Source of the DNA: Desmonostoc vinosum HA7617-LM4
GTDB taxonomy: Bacteria; Cyanobacteriota; Cyanobacteriia; Cyanobacteriales; Nostocaceae
Reading direction: 5' to 3'
Length of the DNA stretch: 64,000 bases
Assembly: GCA_019359515.1 (NCBI GenBank)
Contig: JAHHHC010000018.1
Span: 51,122-115,121, forward strand
Positions 35,840-44,983 of the stretch are shown piece after piece (the stretch's first letter is position 1; the number at the start of each line of letters is the position of its first letter). The notes beneath the pieces were generated by a model. It was not told the DNA's origin. It made no database searches and saw only the letters and a list, made by a program, of their open reading frames with translations. The position numbers and the translations under genes were made by a program.

Positions 35840-37006
35840 CTAGTTGTTCTCTCCTTGCAAATTGGAGGTGTTAGGGTTAGCCTTGAGACGCACCAAGGCT
35901 TCCAGGTTCTGTTGATTGCGATGTATTACCAACGGTAACTCCGCACCCGCTTGATATTTTTTGAGTTCGGCTGTAATTTCACTGACATCAGTTACAGATT
36001 TGCCATTAATTGTCAAAATAATATCACCTGCTTGGATACCAACCTCAGCGGCAGAGGAATTATTGACTACTTCAACTACCAAGACACCTCCATCTACATT
36101 ATCTACATTGAGCAAGAGGTGTTGGAGATTTTTGTCTTGTTTGATTTGCTGACGCCCTTCTGGTGTCAGACCAATACCGTTTACTCCTAACAAGGGATGA
36201 TTTACCGATTGTTCGGTTGTATTTTCGCTGGGTATTGGGGTAGGAACTACCACTGACTGTTCAGTTGTATTTTCGCTAGGTTCTGGGGTGGGAACTGTCC
36301 CTACTTTAGGCTCTTGGGAAGGAACCCCCGGAGTATTTGCGACTATTTGCCGTCCTTCATTAAGGGCTGCCTGAACCTCCTGATTCAAGGTTTCATACTG
36401 TGATATCACTGAATCAACTGTTGTAATGTATTTCTGTGATGCGTCAAGCACTGTCGTTACCTGTAAAAAATTGAGAATATTGTCATACTCTTTGATTGAC
36501 AATTTAAGTTTTGATGAAACATTTTCAGCTACTTCTATTTTTTCAGTAAAAGCTTTTTTATTGAGATGAATACCACGTAATGACTTTTCTTGTAAGTCAG
36601 GTCTAGAATTTTGGTTAGCTCTTGTTTCAAGCGTTGAAAATAAGTCATTTGCGGCTGTATTAGTTTTATCAATTGAATTATCCAACTCCTGATGCTTTGT
36701 CGATAAATCTGAATATCGAGTCTCCATATTTTCGATGAGTTCATTAGAAAACTTTTTGCCAACTACAAAATTTTCGTTATTTATATTTTGTTTTAATTCT
36801 CCATAAGAAATATTTACTAATTTAGAAGCTATGTAAAATGTTTTCTCGGTAAGATCAATTAAGGTTACAAGCGTATTAGCCTTAGTTGCTATATGTGCTA
36901 AGTTAATCACGGGAGTAGCAGTACAACTCACTACCAGAACAAACGCAAGAGACAAACTAAACAATGAAGCTATTGTTTTTCGACGTTTTGCATTTAAGTC
37001 AAACAT
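35840..37006 (-). CDS. PDZ-domain lipoprotein
   Basis: From ATG 37006 the product has 388 residues. The signal peptide ends in a lipobox (FVLVVSC, Cys near residue 28), so membrane anchoring by lipid is expected. A helical, coiled-coil-rich region (about 35-240) follows. Then come two Pro/Glu/Thr-rich units (PTPEPSENTTEQS and PTPIPSENTTEQS). A C-terminal PDZ domain (about 285-375) has GGVLVVEVVNNSSAAEVGIQ and AGDIILTINGKSV. No protease domain is present, unlike DegP/CtpA. A periplasmic scaffold is inferred. An in-frame TTG at 37042 would add 12 residues but lacks support. Confidence 0.78.
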   Translation of the reverse strand: MFDLNAKRRKTIASLFSLSLAFVLVVSCTATPVINLAHIATKANTLVTLIDLTEKTFYIASKLVNISYGELKQNINNENFVVGKKFSNELIENMETRYSDLSTKHQELDNSIDKTNTAANDLFSTLETRANQNSRPDLQEKSLRGIHLNKKAFTEKIEVAENVSSKLKLSIKEYDNILNFLQVTTVLDASQKYITTVDSVISQYETLNQEVQAALNEGRQIVANTPGVPSQEPKVGTVPTPEPSENTTEQSVVVPTPIPSENTTEQSVNHPLLGVNGIGLTPEGRQQIKQDKNLQHLLLNVDNVDGGVLVVEVVNNSSAAEVGIQAGDIILTINGKSVTDVSEITAELKKYQAGAELPLVIHRNQQNLEALVRLKANPNTSNLQGENN

Positions 37007-37440
37007 ATTAAAACTCTTAATATTTTTATTGCTTAGGAACAATATACTGGTGACATTTTATCTAAATTTTTAACTTATAAGTTAAAAATTATGATACTTT
37101 AAACCACTGTATTTATGCGTTGAATATAATTGTAAATTGACCTTTATTACTCAAAAAACATGATTTAATGACTCTCAAACAATATTGTCATGTATGGAGT
37201 TACACGCTAGTTTACTTAGTTTACAGGTTGCTAACAAAATAAAGCAAGTAATATTAAATACATTGTATTATAACTAAAACAATTGTAAAGAAGCGTTATC
37301 AATACATATATTTTCCAGTCTTCTAAAATATGAGCTATTGGCCTATTGTCACTAGTATCAATCATCTAACTGTGTGACTTAATATGCTTTGTATTAAAAT
37401 CAAGGACTTTTAAAAATAGAAGTAACCTCAATCATTATTT
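37007..37440. other. AT-rich intergenic region
   Basis: 434 bp lie between divergent genes. The region is strongly AT-rich with runs such as TAAAAATTATGATACTTTAAA. No gene, terminator or element is recognised. Confidence 0.4.
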
Positions 37441-37899
37441 ATGAATTTGCCGTCTTTTCTCTGGTTATGGAAAATAGCTGCTTGGTCGATGGGGTTGGCT
37501 CTATTGGCTTATTTAATGTTGGCATTTACTGGCGTTTGGATGTTTCAAGGGAGAACTAGACAGCAGATACCGCTAATTGCTGCTTATATAAGCGGGAATA
37601 GAGGGGTGCGATCGCTCCACTATATGATGGGCATCACCATGGTAAGTTTGGTGCTGTTGCTGCTAGCAATTGGTATTGTTGGCACTGTAGGGCACTTTGG
37701 CTCTTTGGGACACTCGCCACACTTGGCAGCTGGGTTAATAGTAGTGGTGTTAGTTTTACTGTCAGCTTTTAGTGCAACACAAATTCCTAACAAAGTTTGG
37801 GCTAGACCGTTACATATCAGTATAAATGTTCTTCTATTTGTAGCATTCACCTGGGTATCTCTGACTGGATGGAGTGTGGTGCAAAAGTATTTACCGTAG
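37441..37899 (+). CDS. DUF4079-type membrane protein
   Basis: The 152-residue membrane protein has four hydrophobic helices (LWKIAAWSMGLALLAYLMLAF, YMMGITMVSLVLLLLAIGIV, LAAGLIVVVLVLLSAF and INVLLFVAFTWVSLTGW, in part). Conserved histidines include HYMMG, GHFGSLGHSPH and RPLHIS. The pattern of membrane histidines suggests a heme-binding b561-like bundle, and DUF4079 is the family I would assign. Function is not established. It is monocistronic with an AT-rich leader. Confidence 0.65.
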   Translation: MNLPSFLWLWKIAAWSMGLALLAYLMLAFTGVWMFQGRTRQQIPLIAAYISGNRGVRSLHYMMGITMVSLVLLLLAIGIVGTVGHFGSLGHSPHLAAGLIVVVLVLLSAFSATQIPNKVWARPLHISINVLLFVAFTWVSLTGWSVVQKYLP

Positions 37900-38033
37900 C
37901 CAATTTTGGGTTGTAGATTCTGCCCTTGGGCGTTGCTGAATTAAAATATTTATAAATAAAACAGACGTGCGATCGCACGTCTGTTTTAGCAGTTATTGTT
38001 GTGAGTGGCTTAGTTGTTCCTGTTCTGTTTCAT

Positions 38034-38297
38034 TTACGCTGCTTCCCGCATTTGTGATGCGACATTTACTTCTGGAAATGAAAGCGAGAGTTGCTCAGCT
38101 TGCGGTACGGCAGCTTGTTCTAATACCTGAACTTCAATATTCACACTCACCAAGTAACTGCCTGTATCAGCACCAACCGCCTCAGCAATTAATTTGGATA
38201 TGTCTGGGCGTTTTGCTGTCAATGGGTCACGTAATATACATCTGTCCCATTCGTGCTTAGCAGTTGGATTGAGGTTGAGAATGTAATGCTTAATCAT
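38034..38297 (-). CDS. Small hypothetical protein
   Basis: The ATG at 38297, preceded by AAAGG, gives 87 residues: MIKHYILNLNPTAKHEWDRC, then a stretch with RPDISKLIAEAVGADTGSY and VSVNIEVQVLEQA. The sequence is balanced and coding-like, and ends SQMREAA. Longer starts upstream at 38393 lack a ribosome binding site and give a Lys/Cys-rich unlikely N-terminus. I do not recognise a family. The gene is bounded on both sides by other minus-strand features and a strong hairpin at 38421. Confidence 0.55.
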   Translation of the reverse strand: MIKHYILNLNPTAKHEWDRCILRDPLTAKRPDISKLIAEAVGADTGSYLVSVNIEVQVLEQAAVPQAEQLSLSFPEVNVASQMREAA

Positions 38298-38420
38298 AGG
38301 ATTAACCTTTAAATTCATCTTCCAGAAGGTTTTCATACAGCCGTTTTGCTGTCGTCTCGACTTTGTACAGGCTATATATCTATTATAGTACATTTGTACT
38401 AAAAAAGTGAGAATTCACGC

Positions 38421-38458
38421 CTTTACCCATAATCTCTGTGCAGAGGTTATGGGTAAAG
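38421..38458 (-). terminator. 18-bp hairpin just downstream of the MscS gene
   Basis: CTTTACCCATAATCTCTG (38421-38438) pairs with CAGAGGTTATGGGTAAAG (38441-38458) over 18 pairs with one G-U and a 2-nt loop. It starts 4 nt beyond the minus-strand stop codon at 38463, and a CTTTTTT run follows 20 nt further along. It is likely the terminator of the channel gene. Confidence 0.7.
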
Positions 38459-38462
38459 AACC

Positions 38463-40214
38463 TTATTCGGCTTTGCCGTTTGTATGTGAGTTCAGCAACT
38501 GAGCATCGTTAACCCAAATTGCTTGTTGAGGAACAGGAATAGAAATTCCGGCTTGATCTAGGGCGATTTTTAAGCGACGACGGTATTCGCGGGCCACATC
38601 CCATTGTTTGAGTGGCTGTGTCTTAATCCACACACGAATAATTAAACCGCGATCGCCAAAATTATCGATTCCTAAAACTTGTGGTGTTTCTAAAATTTGA
38701 CGTTGCCATAGTGGATCTTGATCCATTTCCATCGCTACAGTTCCAATCAATTTCAAAGCCTGGTTGATGTCGGTTTGGTAGTCAACCGGAATCGTTAAAT
38801 CGGCTCGTGACCAACGACTCGAAAGATTGGCAACTATTTTAATTTCACTATTGGGAATTGTAATTAAGCGTCCTTCAGAATCCCGTAGCTGAGTCATCCG
38901 TAGATTTAAATTTTCCACCAGACCGCCGACGTTACCCACATTAATCACATCACCAAGGGCATATTGGTCTTCTAGGATAATCAAAAAGCCGTTAATCGCA
39001 TCTTTTATTAAGTTTTGCGAAGCCAGAGATACTGCAACACCAACTAAACTAGCACCTGCCAGCAAGGGAACGATATCTATGCCCAACGCAACTAGTGCTA
39101 ATAAGATACCTACTCCCACCCAAACAACAGTAGCGATACTTTTTGTGACACCAGAGAAAGTAGAAACACGTAGTTGTAACCGCTCAGAAGTTTCGGAACT
39201 TAATAAAGCACCACTGCTAATCAAAGTAGAGGTAAAGCGGTCAATCAATGCATAGGTTAAACGGATAGCAACATAAGTTCCTAGCACGACAACAGCCAAT
39301 CTCAAAGGAAATTGAGCAGCGGTGAGAATTCCGACTTGAAACGGTCGCGTGTAGGGAAACAGACCCAAAATAATAAAACTGCCGCTACCCCAAATTCCGG
39401 CTTGAGTCAGCTGAAGCAATCGTTTCTTTGCTTCTTGGATATGTTTTTGTTGTTGCTGGTTTAGTTGAGTAGTAATTGGTTCAGCTGTTTGTGAAGGTTG
39501 GGAAATTGTGTTTTCTAGATTTCTTGTTGAGCGGCGTTGCCAATAATATATTCCCAAACTGGAAATGATCATTGCTAAGGCGATCGCACCTGCAATTTTA
39601 CCTTGATTAATTAAAAATTCCGTTTGTCGCTCTTGTTTGGCTCGTTGCAAGTCTTTTGGCAAAGCTTCTTTGATTTGATTTGCCGATGTCATGATATCTA
39701 CCTTGCGGAGATTGGCATCATCGGCAGTGATGGTCATTAAGTATTGTTTGTTGACATAAATTACTGGTAATGCGTTGATTTTGCGAACCTCTACCTTGAC
39801 TTGCTGATCAGACGAACGAAAGTAATTTTGGCTAATTTGATCCAAATTCTGCTGGACATCATCTAAACGTTCGGGAAAATTGGTTTTTGATCCGGCTATT
39901 TGAAACACCTGGCGGCCATCTAAATAAACCCAATCAGAAACACTGGTGTTACTTGCATCATTATTCACACTGCTTGGGGCTTGCAGTTGTGGGAAAAAGG
40001 GAATTTGAGCTGTGGCTTTGGGTGTAGATGCAGCCACTATCAGTATGGAACTAGCGATCGCCATTACCACACCTCCATCTAATCGAGTTTTGGGTGACTG
40101 CCGAGCGATCGCTGGCATGTTAGATTCTAAAAATGTTTGTCTTTGCTCTCGAAGAGTAGGAGTATCTCTAGGTGATATTATCCGCTTTGTACTCGCCAAA
40201 AATTGAAAGCGCAC
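38463..40214 (-). CDS. Mechanosensitive ion channel (MscS family)
   Basis: The product has 583 residues. The GTG start at 40214 is decided by a perfect AGGAGGT seven nucleotides upstream. A hydrophobic leader (about 50-70, AIASSILIVAAST then PKATAQ) is followed by a periplasmic domain with YVNKQYLMTI. Several transmembrane helices come next, then the MscS pore/beta domain: LLAGASLVGVAVSLASQNLI, KDAINGFLIILEDQYALGD, DVINVGNVGGLVENLNLRMT and SEGRLITIPNSEI. The C-terminal alpha/beta domain has IPVPQQAIWVN. It opens under membrane tension to release solutes. It is the larger cyanobacterial type with an N-terminal extension. Confidence 0.93.
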   Translation of the reverse strand: MRFQFLASTKRIISPRDTPTLREQRQTFLESNMPAIARQSPKTRLDGGVVMAIASSILIVAASTPKATAQIPFFPQLQAPSSVNNDASNTSVSDWVYLDGRQVFQIAGSKTNFPERLDDVQQNLDQISQNYFRSSDQQVKVEVRKINALPVIYVNKQYLMTITADDANLRKVDIMTSANQIKEALPKDLQRAKQERQTEFLINQGKIAGAIALAMIISSLGIYYWQRRSTRNLENTISQPSQTAEPITTQLNQQQQKHIQEAKKRLLQLTQAGIWGSGSFIILGLFPYTRPFQVGILTAAQFPLRLAVVVLGTYVAIRLTYALIDRFTSTLISSGALLSSETSERLQLRVSTFSGVTKSIATVVWVGVGILLALVALGIDIVPLLAGASLVGVAVSLASQNLIKDAINGFLIILEDQYALGDVINVGNVGGLVENLNLRMTQLRDSEGRLITIPNSEIKIVANLSSRWSRADLTIPVDYQTDINQALKLIGTVAMEMDQDPLWQRQILETPQVLGIDNFGDRGLIIRVWIKTQPLKQWDVAREYRRRLKIALDQAGISIPVPQQAIWVNDAQLLNSHTNGKAE

Positions 40215-40551
40215 TCAAACACCTCCTAATAGACTACTTATATAAGTTATCGTCTTCAGTTAATTTAAGTAAATGTACTTATCTAAAGCCGAGTATTTCC
40301 TTTTGATGAGCAAATCTCAAAATTTGCATTTATTCTCTAACTCGAGATAGATGAATCTACATAAAAAATGCAAATAGTCAAGAGATAAATAATATTTAGT
40401 AATACTTTTCGCAAAGATAAATTAAAAACAAAAAAGCTAGGAATAAAGTTGACATTCAGGGGGATCAAACGTCAAGCTAGTGCTGAGAACCATCGATTAG
40501 TAACCTGGTGAGCCAACCAAAAACTACTAGTCATGGAATAATCTAGTAGAG

Positions 40552-40568
40552 TACGTAAAACTTACGTA
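40552..40568. promoter_or_regulatory. Perfect 7-3-7 palindrome upstream of ahcY
   Basis: TACGTAA-AAC-TTACGTA lies 29 bp before the ahcY start. It is a perfect inverted repeat of the size of a dimeric regulator site. No known operator is matched; it may instead be the foot of a small 5' UTR hairpin. Confidence 0.4.
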
Positions 40569-40591
40569 ACTTTTTTACTTTTTTGAGGTAA

Positions 40592-41875
<1,284 letters not shown>

Positions 41876-41915
41876 GCTGATAGGGCTTAAGCCATAAATT
41901 TAAATTTTTTTAATG

Positions 41916-41950
41916 GGATAGGTAAATCACCTATCCTATTTTTTTATTTT
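41916..41950 (+). terminator. Rho-independent terminator of ahcY
   Basis: GGATAGGT (41916-41923) pairs with ACCTATCC (41929-41936) around AAATC, followed by TATTTTTTTATTTTT. It is a classical intrinsic terminator 40 nt after the ahcY stop. Confidence 0.85.
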
Positions 41951-42085
41951 TACCGCTAGATTGCGAGAAAATTGCAATAAGCTAAAATACTTTTGGCACT
42001 AACCTCTAGTGCTGTGCCCCTACGACAGATGTTTTTTTATCCACTTACGTTTGAGATTTTCTGTCAATGCACAAGTCCTATTGCT

Positions 42086-43660
42086 CTAACTATTTCTGGT
42101 ACTTTTTTGCTGGCGCAGTAACCAAACTAATACTACTCCTGATGTAATACCACCTACCATGCCTAATAAAATGAATAATTGATTACCAAACCTACCAAGA
42201 CTATTATCTACCATTTCCGATATCATAAAACTCAACCCAGCACCCAAAGCATTCGCTAAAATCCACCAGCCAGCTTTGTTAACTAGTCGCCGCAGTATCA
42301 ACCATTGCCCGATACCAAATATTAATCCGTAGAAAGCACCGAGTGTAAGCATATGATAAATAGAAAATTTCGTAGCGAATAAGTAAGTCGAGTGGGCAGC
42401 TAAAGTAGTAGGTAATACCCACCACAGAGATACAGAAACTTGCCGTCGCAGTACTATCCATTGCAAAATTCCTACAACTAATCCCAAAAAGGCAAATCCT
42501 GGGATAGAATCTCCTGCAATATTGGAGATGGGTGATATCAAATACACTCCTCCGATGTAACCAAAAATATTCGCTAACACCCACTGAAGATAGAAGCCCC
42601 AGTCTTTTTGTGTGAATTGCATCGAGACTTTTGGGGGGATGTCAGGTAGAGGAGGTGGGGGCAGTGGCTGGGAATTGCTTGGCTGCGGTGATGGGCTGTA
42701 ACCTAGATTTTGGGGAATTTCTTGGCGATACTGGGGTGGAACTTGGGGTGGTGGGGAGTATAGCGGTGTTTGTGGATGAGTTGGTGGTGGTGTCGGCCTG
42801 TAGCCTGGAGGCGATGAGTATTGAGTCGGTGGAATGTGCGGATTGGTTAACTGTTGCACTGCCGCTAAGGTTTCTGTGGCTGATTGGTAGCGATCGCGAA
42901 AGTCATAGCGCACCATTCTATCTAAAATATCTGCTAAGTATGGGTCAACTCCTACTAAGTGCCGCCAGATAATTTCAGCTGTTTGCACATCTTCTTGTAA
43001 CTGATCTGGCATCAATCCTGTTAAAGCTTGAATGCCAATCATGCCTACAGCATAAATATCACTGCTTAATCTGGGACTACCGCGACTCTGTTCGCTGGGC
43101 ATATAGCCAGGAGTGCCGATACTCACCGTCATGCTAGTTTGTCCTTGGGCATTGACTACTTGAGTACTTATCTGTTTCACTGCCCCAAAGTCAATCAAAA
43201 CTATTTTGCCATCACTTTTGCGGCGAATTAAGTTCGGGGGTTTGATATCCCTGTGGACGACGTGATTTTGATGGACAAAGGATAAAGGTTGTAGGATATT
43301 TTGCAGTAAGGCGATCGCATAAGCTTCACTTAACCGTTTGCCTGGTGTGAGTTCTTCGCTTAAGGGATGACCATCAATAAATTGCTGTACTAAATAAAAT
43401 TCCTGATTTTCTTCAAAGTGTGCCAATAATCCGGGAATTTGGTCATGAGTACCCAATTTGTGCAATAGCTGCGCTTCTGACTCGAATAACCTTCTGGCTA
43501 CTTGCAAAGTCATGGGATCACAAGCCATTGGCTTGAGTAACTTAACGACGCACTCGTTATTATAAAGTTTAATGTCTTCAGCAACGAAGGTTTGACCGAA
43601 ACCACCAGCACCTAACTCGCGGATAATTTTGTAACGTCCGTCTAGTAACTGACCCAACAT
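42086..43660 (-). CDS. Serine/threonine protein kinase with multi-span membrane C-terminus
   Basis: The 524-residue product has its kinase domain at about 1-270: ELGAGGFGQTFVAED, HRDIKPPNLIRR, IDFGAVKQI and GTPGYMPSEQS. It is followed by a Pro-rich linker (about 275-345: SPPGYRPTPPPTHPQ, PPPLPDIPP). The C-terminal third has about five hydrophobic helices with W/Q-rich turns (GILQWIVLRRQ, FGIGQWLILRRLV), a repeat seen in cyanobacterial membrane proteins of unknown role. Two GxxQWxxLRR units suggest an internal duplication. Its kinase domain is close to those at 22.4 and 27.5 kb, so the three are paralogues. Confidence 0.9.
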   Translation of the reverse strand: MLGQLLDGRYKIIRELGAGGFGQTFVAEDIKLYNNECVVKLLKPMACDPMTLQVARRLFESEAQLLHKLGTHDQIPGLLAHFEENQEFYLVQQFIDGHPLSEELTPGKRLSEAYAIALLQNILQPLSFVHQNHVVHRDIKPPNLIRRKSDGKIVLIDFGAVKQISTQVVNAQGQTSMTVSIGTPGYMPSEQSRGSPRLSSDIYAVGMIGIQALTGLMPDQLQEDVQTAEIIWRHLVGVDPYLADILDRMVRYDFRDRYQSATETLAAVQQLTNPHIPPTQYSSPPGYRPTPPPTHPQTPLYSPPPQVPPQYRQEIPQNLGYSPSPQPSNSQPLPPPPLPDIPPKVSMQFTQKDWGFYLQWVLANIFGYIGGVYLISPISNIAGDSIPGFAFLGLVVGILQWIVLRRQVSVSLWWVLPTTLAAHSTYLFATKFSIYHMLTLGAFYGLIFGIGQWLILRRLVNKAGWWILANALGAGLSFMISEMVDNSLGRFGNQLFILLGMVGGITSGVVLVWLLRQQKSTRNS

Positions 43661-43848
43661 AAAGGCGATCGCTTACAGAGAATAATTTCTGTATTGTAAC
43701 TTCCTACTTATACAGATAAATGTTGGATATGTAACTTGATGGTTACAATTTGCGTAGACATATGGATTGTTGGCAAGGCTGGGGTTACCCCTACCCTACA
43801 GTTTATCTGTCGCATTCTTTTGACAAATTGGTATGTTGAGTTTTTGAG

Positions 43849-44136
43849 TTAGCGATCGCTATTATAGATATACTCTGCCAAAACCTGATTAATCAATCCT
43901 TGAACTCCCTGCTCACCCGCCTTTGCCTCAAAATATTCCACAATGAAGGCATCTAGCAGCAAATTCATCTGTCGTTGCGATCGTTCAACTGGTTTGCCAT
44001 TAACTCTCAGTACCGCCCGCTTCATCTGTTCTTCTGTCACTTCTGGAATATCAGATAGATCAATCGCTTCATCTGGCATGGCATCAATCCGTTCCCCATC
44101 AGTTTGAGAGGCTTCGGAAGAAAATGATTTGTTCAC
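43849..44136 (-). CDS. brnA: BrnA-type antitoxin
   Basis: Starting at GTG 44136 the product has 95 residues: VNKSFSSEASQTDGERIDAM, with DLSDIPEVTEEQMKRAVLRV and a C-terminal ribbon-helix-helix-like stretch (ERSQRQMNLLLDAFIVEYFEAKAGEQG). This is the BrnA architecture (acidic N-terminus, then RHH DNA-binding domain) of BrnTA type II toxin-antitoxin systems. The start lies within the end of the brnT frame, the usual 4-codon-type overlap of the pair. The partner toxin gene is only a 3' fragment here, and part of brnA itself is duplicated upstream. A longer frame to 44196 is brnT sequence in another frame. Confidence 0.75.
   Translation of the reverse strand: MNKSFSSEASQTDGERIDAMPDEAIDLSDIPEVTEEQMKRAVLRVNGKPVERSQRQMNLLLDAFIVEYFEAKAGEQGVQGLINQVLAEYIYNSDR
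43894..44055. repeat. 162-bp direct repeat, copy 1 (inside brnA)
   Basis: It is identical to 44217-44378 except for three substitutions, offset exactly 323 bp with no gaps. Copy 1 is the functional brnA 3' half. Confidence 0.9.
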
Positions 44137-44221
44137 GTTTAGTTCCCTCCCGCATTGAAATAACTCGAATTTCATCTCCAATTTCTGTATGAGCAATCAC
44201 CACTACTCGCCCACGCCAATC
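44099..44221 (-). pseudogene. 3' fragment of a BrnT-type toxin gene
   Basis: The minus frame reads DWRGRVVVIAHTEIGDEIRV then ISMREGTKREQIIFFRSLSN and TGA at 44099. This is the C-terminal end of BrnT (a RelE-like RNase), including the conserved arginine-rich end strand. All upstream codons are replaced by a copy of brnA sequence beginning at 44217. The toxin therefore lacks its N-terminal half and should be inactive. It overlaps the brnA start as in intact systems. Confidence 0.7.
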
Positions 44222-44378
44222 CTTGAACTCCCTGCTCACCCGCCTTTGCCTCAAAATATTCCACAATGAAGGTATCTAGCAGCAAATTCATCTGTCGTTG
44301 CGATCGTTCAACTGGTTTGCCATTAACTCTCAGCACCGCCCGCTTCATCTATTCTTCTGTCACTTCTGGAATATCAGA
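44217..44378 (-). pseudogene. Truncated duplicate of brnA (direct repeat copy 2)
   Basis: This is a 162-bp copy of the brnA 3' half, differing at three positions. In copy 2 the glutamine codon CAG in front of MKR is TAG, so even the copied frame is closed. Together with the brnT fragment it shows an incomplete tandem duplication of a brnTA unit with the breakpoint inside brnT at 44217-44221. Confidence 0.8.
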
Positions 44379-44669
44379 ATTCTATCGACTTGTTGAACGA
44401 TGATCTTAATTCGATGTCAAAAAATTATTAGTAACAAGTATCAAAAAATACATTAGAAATAAAAACTTATTTCTTTGGGGATATTACAACTAGAATCTAT
44501 TTGATTTATTCTTGCTATGACTTAAGTGTTGCAGGGACTTAAGTCAAGGTATTCACATCAATTTAAATAGCTATTTTGATTATCATCCAGGTGGCTAGAT
44601 GACAAATTAGCTATTGCATTGGCTCTAACAAAAACCATAATTAAAAGTCAACAAATCAAGGAGAAAATC

Positions 44670-44816
44670 ATGAGTTCTAATAAAAAGACTTACATTCAGC
44701 CCAAACTCACTGTCTATGGAGAAGTTGAAACTTTAACCAAAGGAACTAATGCAGGTGAAACTTTGGATAAAGATTTTCCCGCAGGAACTTCTAGAGGTAG
44801 CCTAACTTTTTCTTAA
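44670..44816 (+). CDS. Lasso-type RiPP precursor peptide (orphan)
   Basis: This 48-residue peptide starts at ATG 44670, 7 nt after AAGGAG. The leader has the lasso-precursor signature Y-x2-P-x-L-x3-G-x4-LT (YIQPKLTVYG, then ETLT). The leader would end ..LTK, giving the conserved Thr at the -2 position. The core would begin GTNAGETLD, with Gly1 and Asp9 placed for a nine-membered macrolactam ring, and end SRGSLTFS (24-residue core). No lasso cyclase, B1/B2 protease or transporter is in the window, so maturation by unlinked enzymes, or a different fate, must be assumed. An upstream in-frame ATG at 44619 is unlikely. A GACTTAAGT inverted repeat (44519-44545) lies in its leader. Confidence 0.75.
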   Translation: MSSNKKTYIQPKLTVYGEVETLTKGTNAGETLDKDFPAGTSRGSLTFS

Positions 44817-44855
44817 AATAGCTTTAATCCGGCAAAATCAGCAAATTAGGTAAAT

Positions 44856-44890
44856 GAAAATATCTAGGTCTTTAAAGCCTAGATATTTTC
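44856..44890 (+). terminator. Perfect 13-bp hairpin after the RiPP precursor
   Basis: GAAAATATCTAGG (44856-44868) pairs with CCTAGATATTTTC (44878-44890) with a 9-nt loop, 40 nt after the precursor stop and 93 nt before the convergent SDR stop. It lacks a T-run after the stem but has U-rich arm ends, so it probably terminates transcripts from both sides. Confidence 0.65.
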
Positions 44891-44983
44891 AGCTAAAACA
44901 CATAACTTTTTACTTTTGCCTTGTTCGGTTAGTAGTCATTGGTCATTTATATTTAAAAATAACGAATGAGAAATGACTAATAA

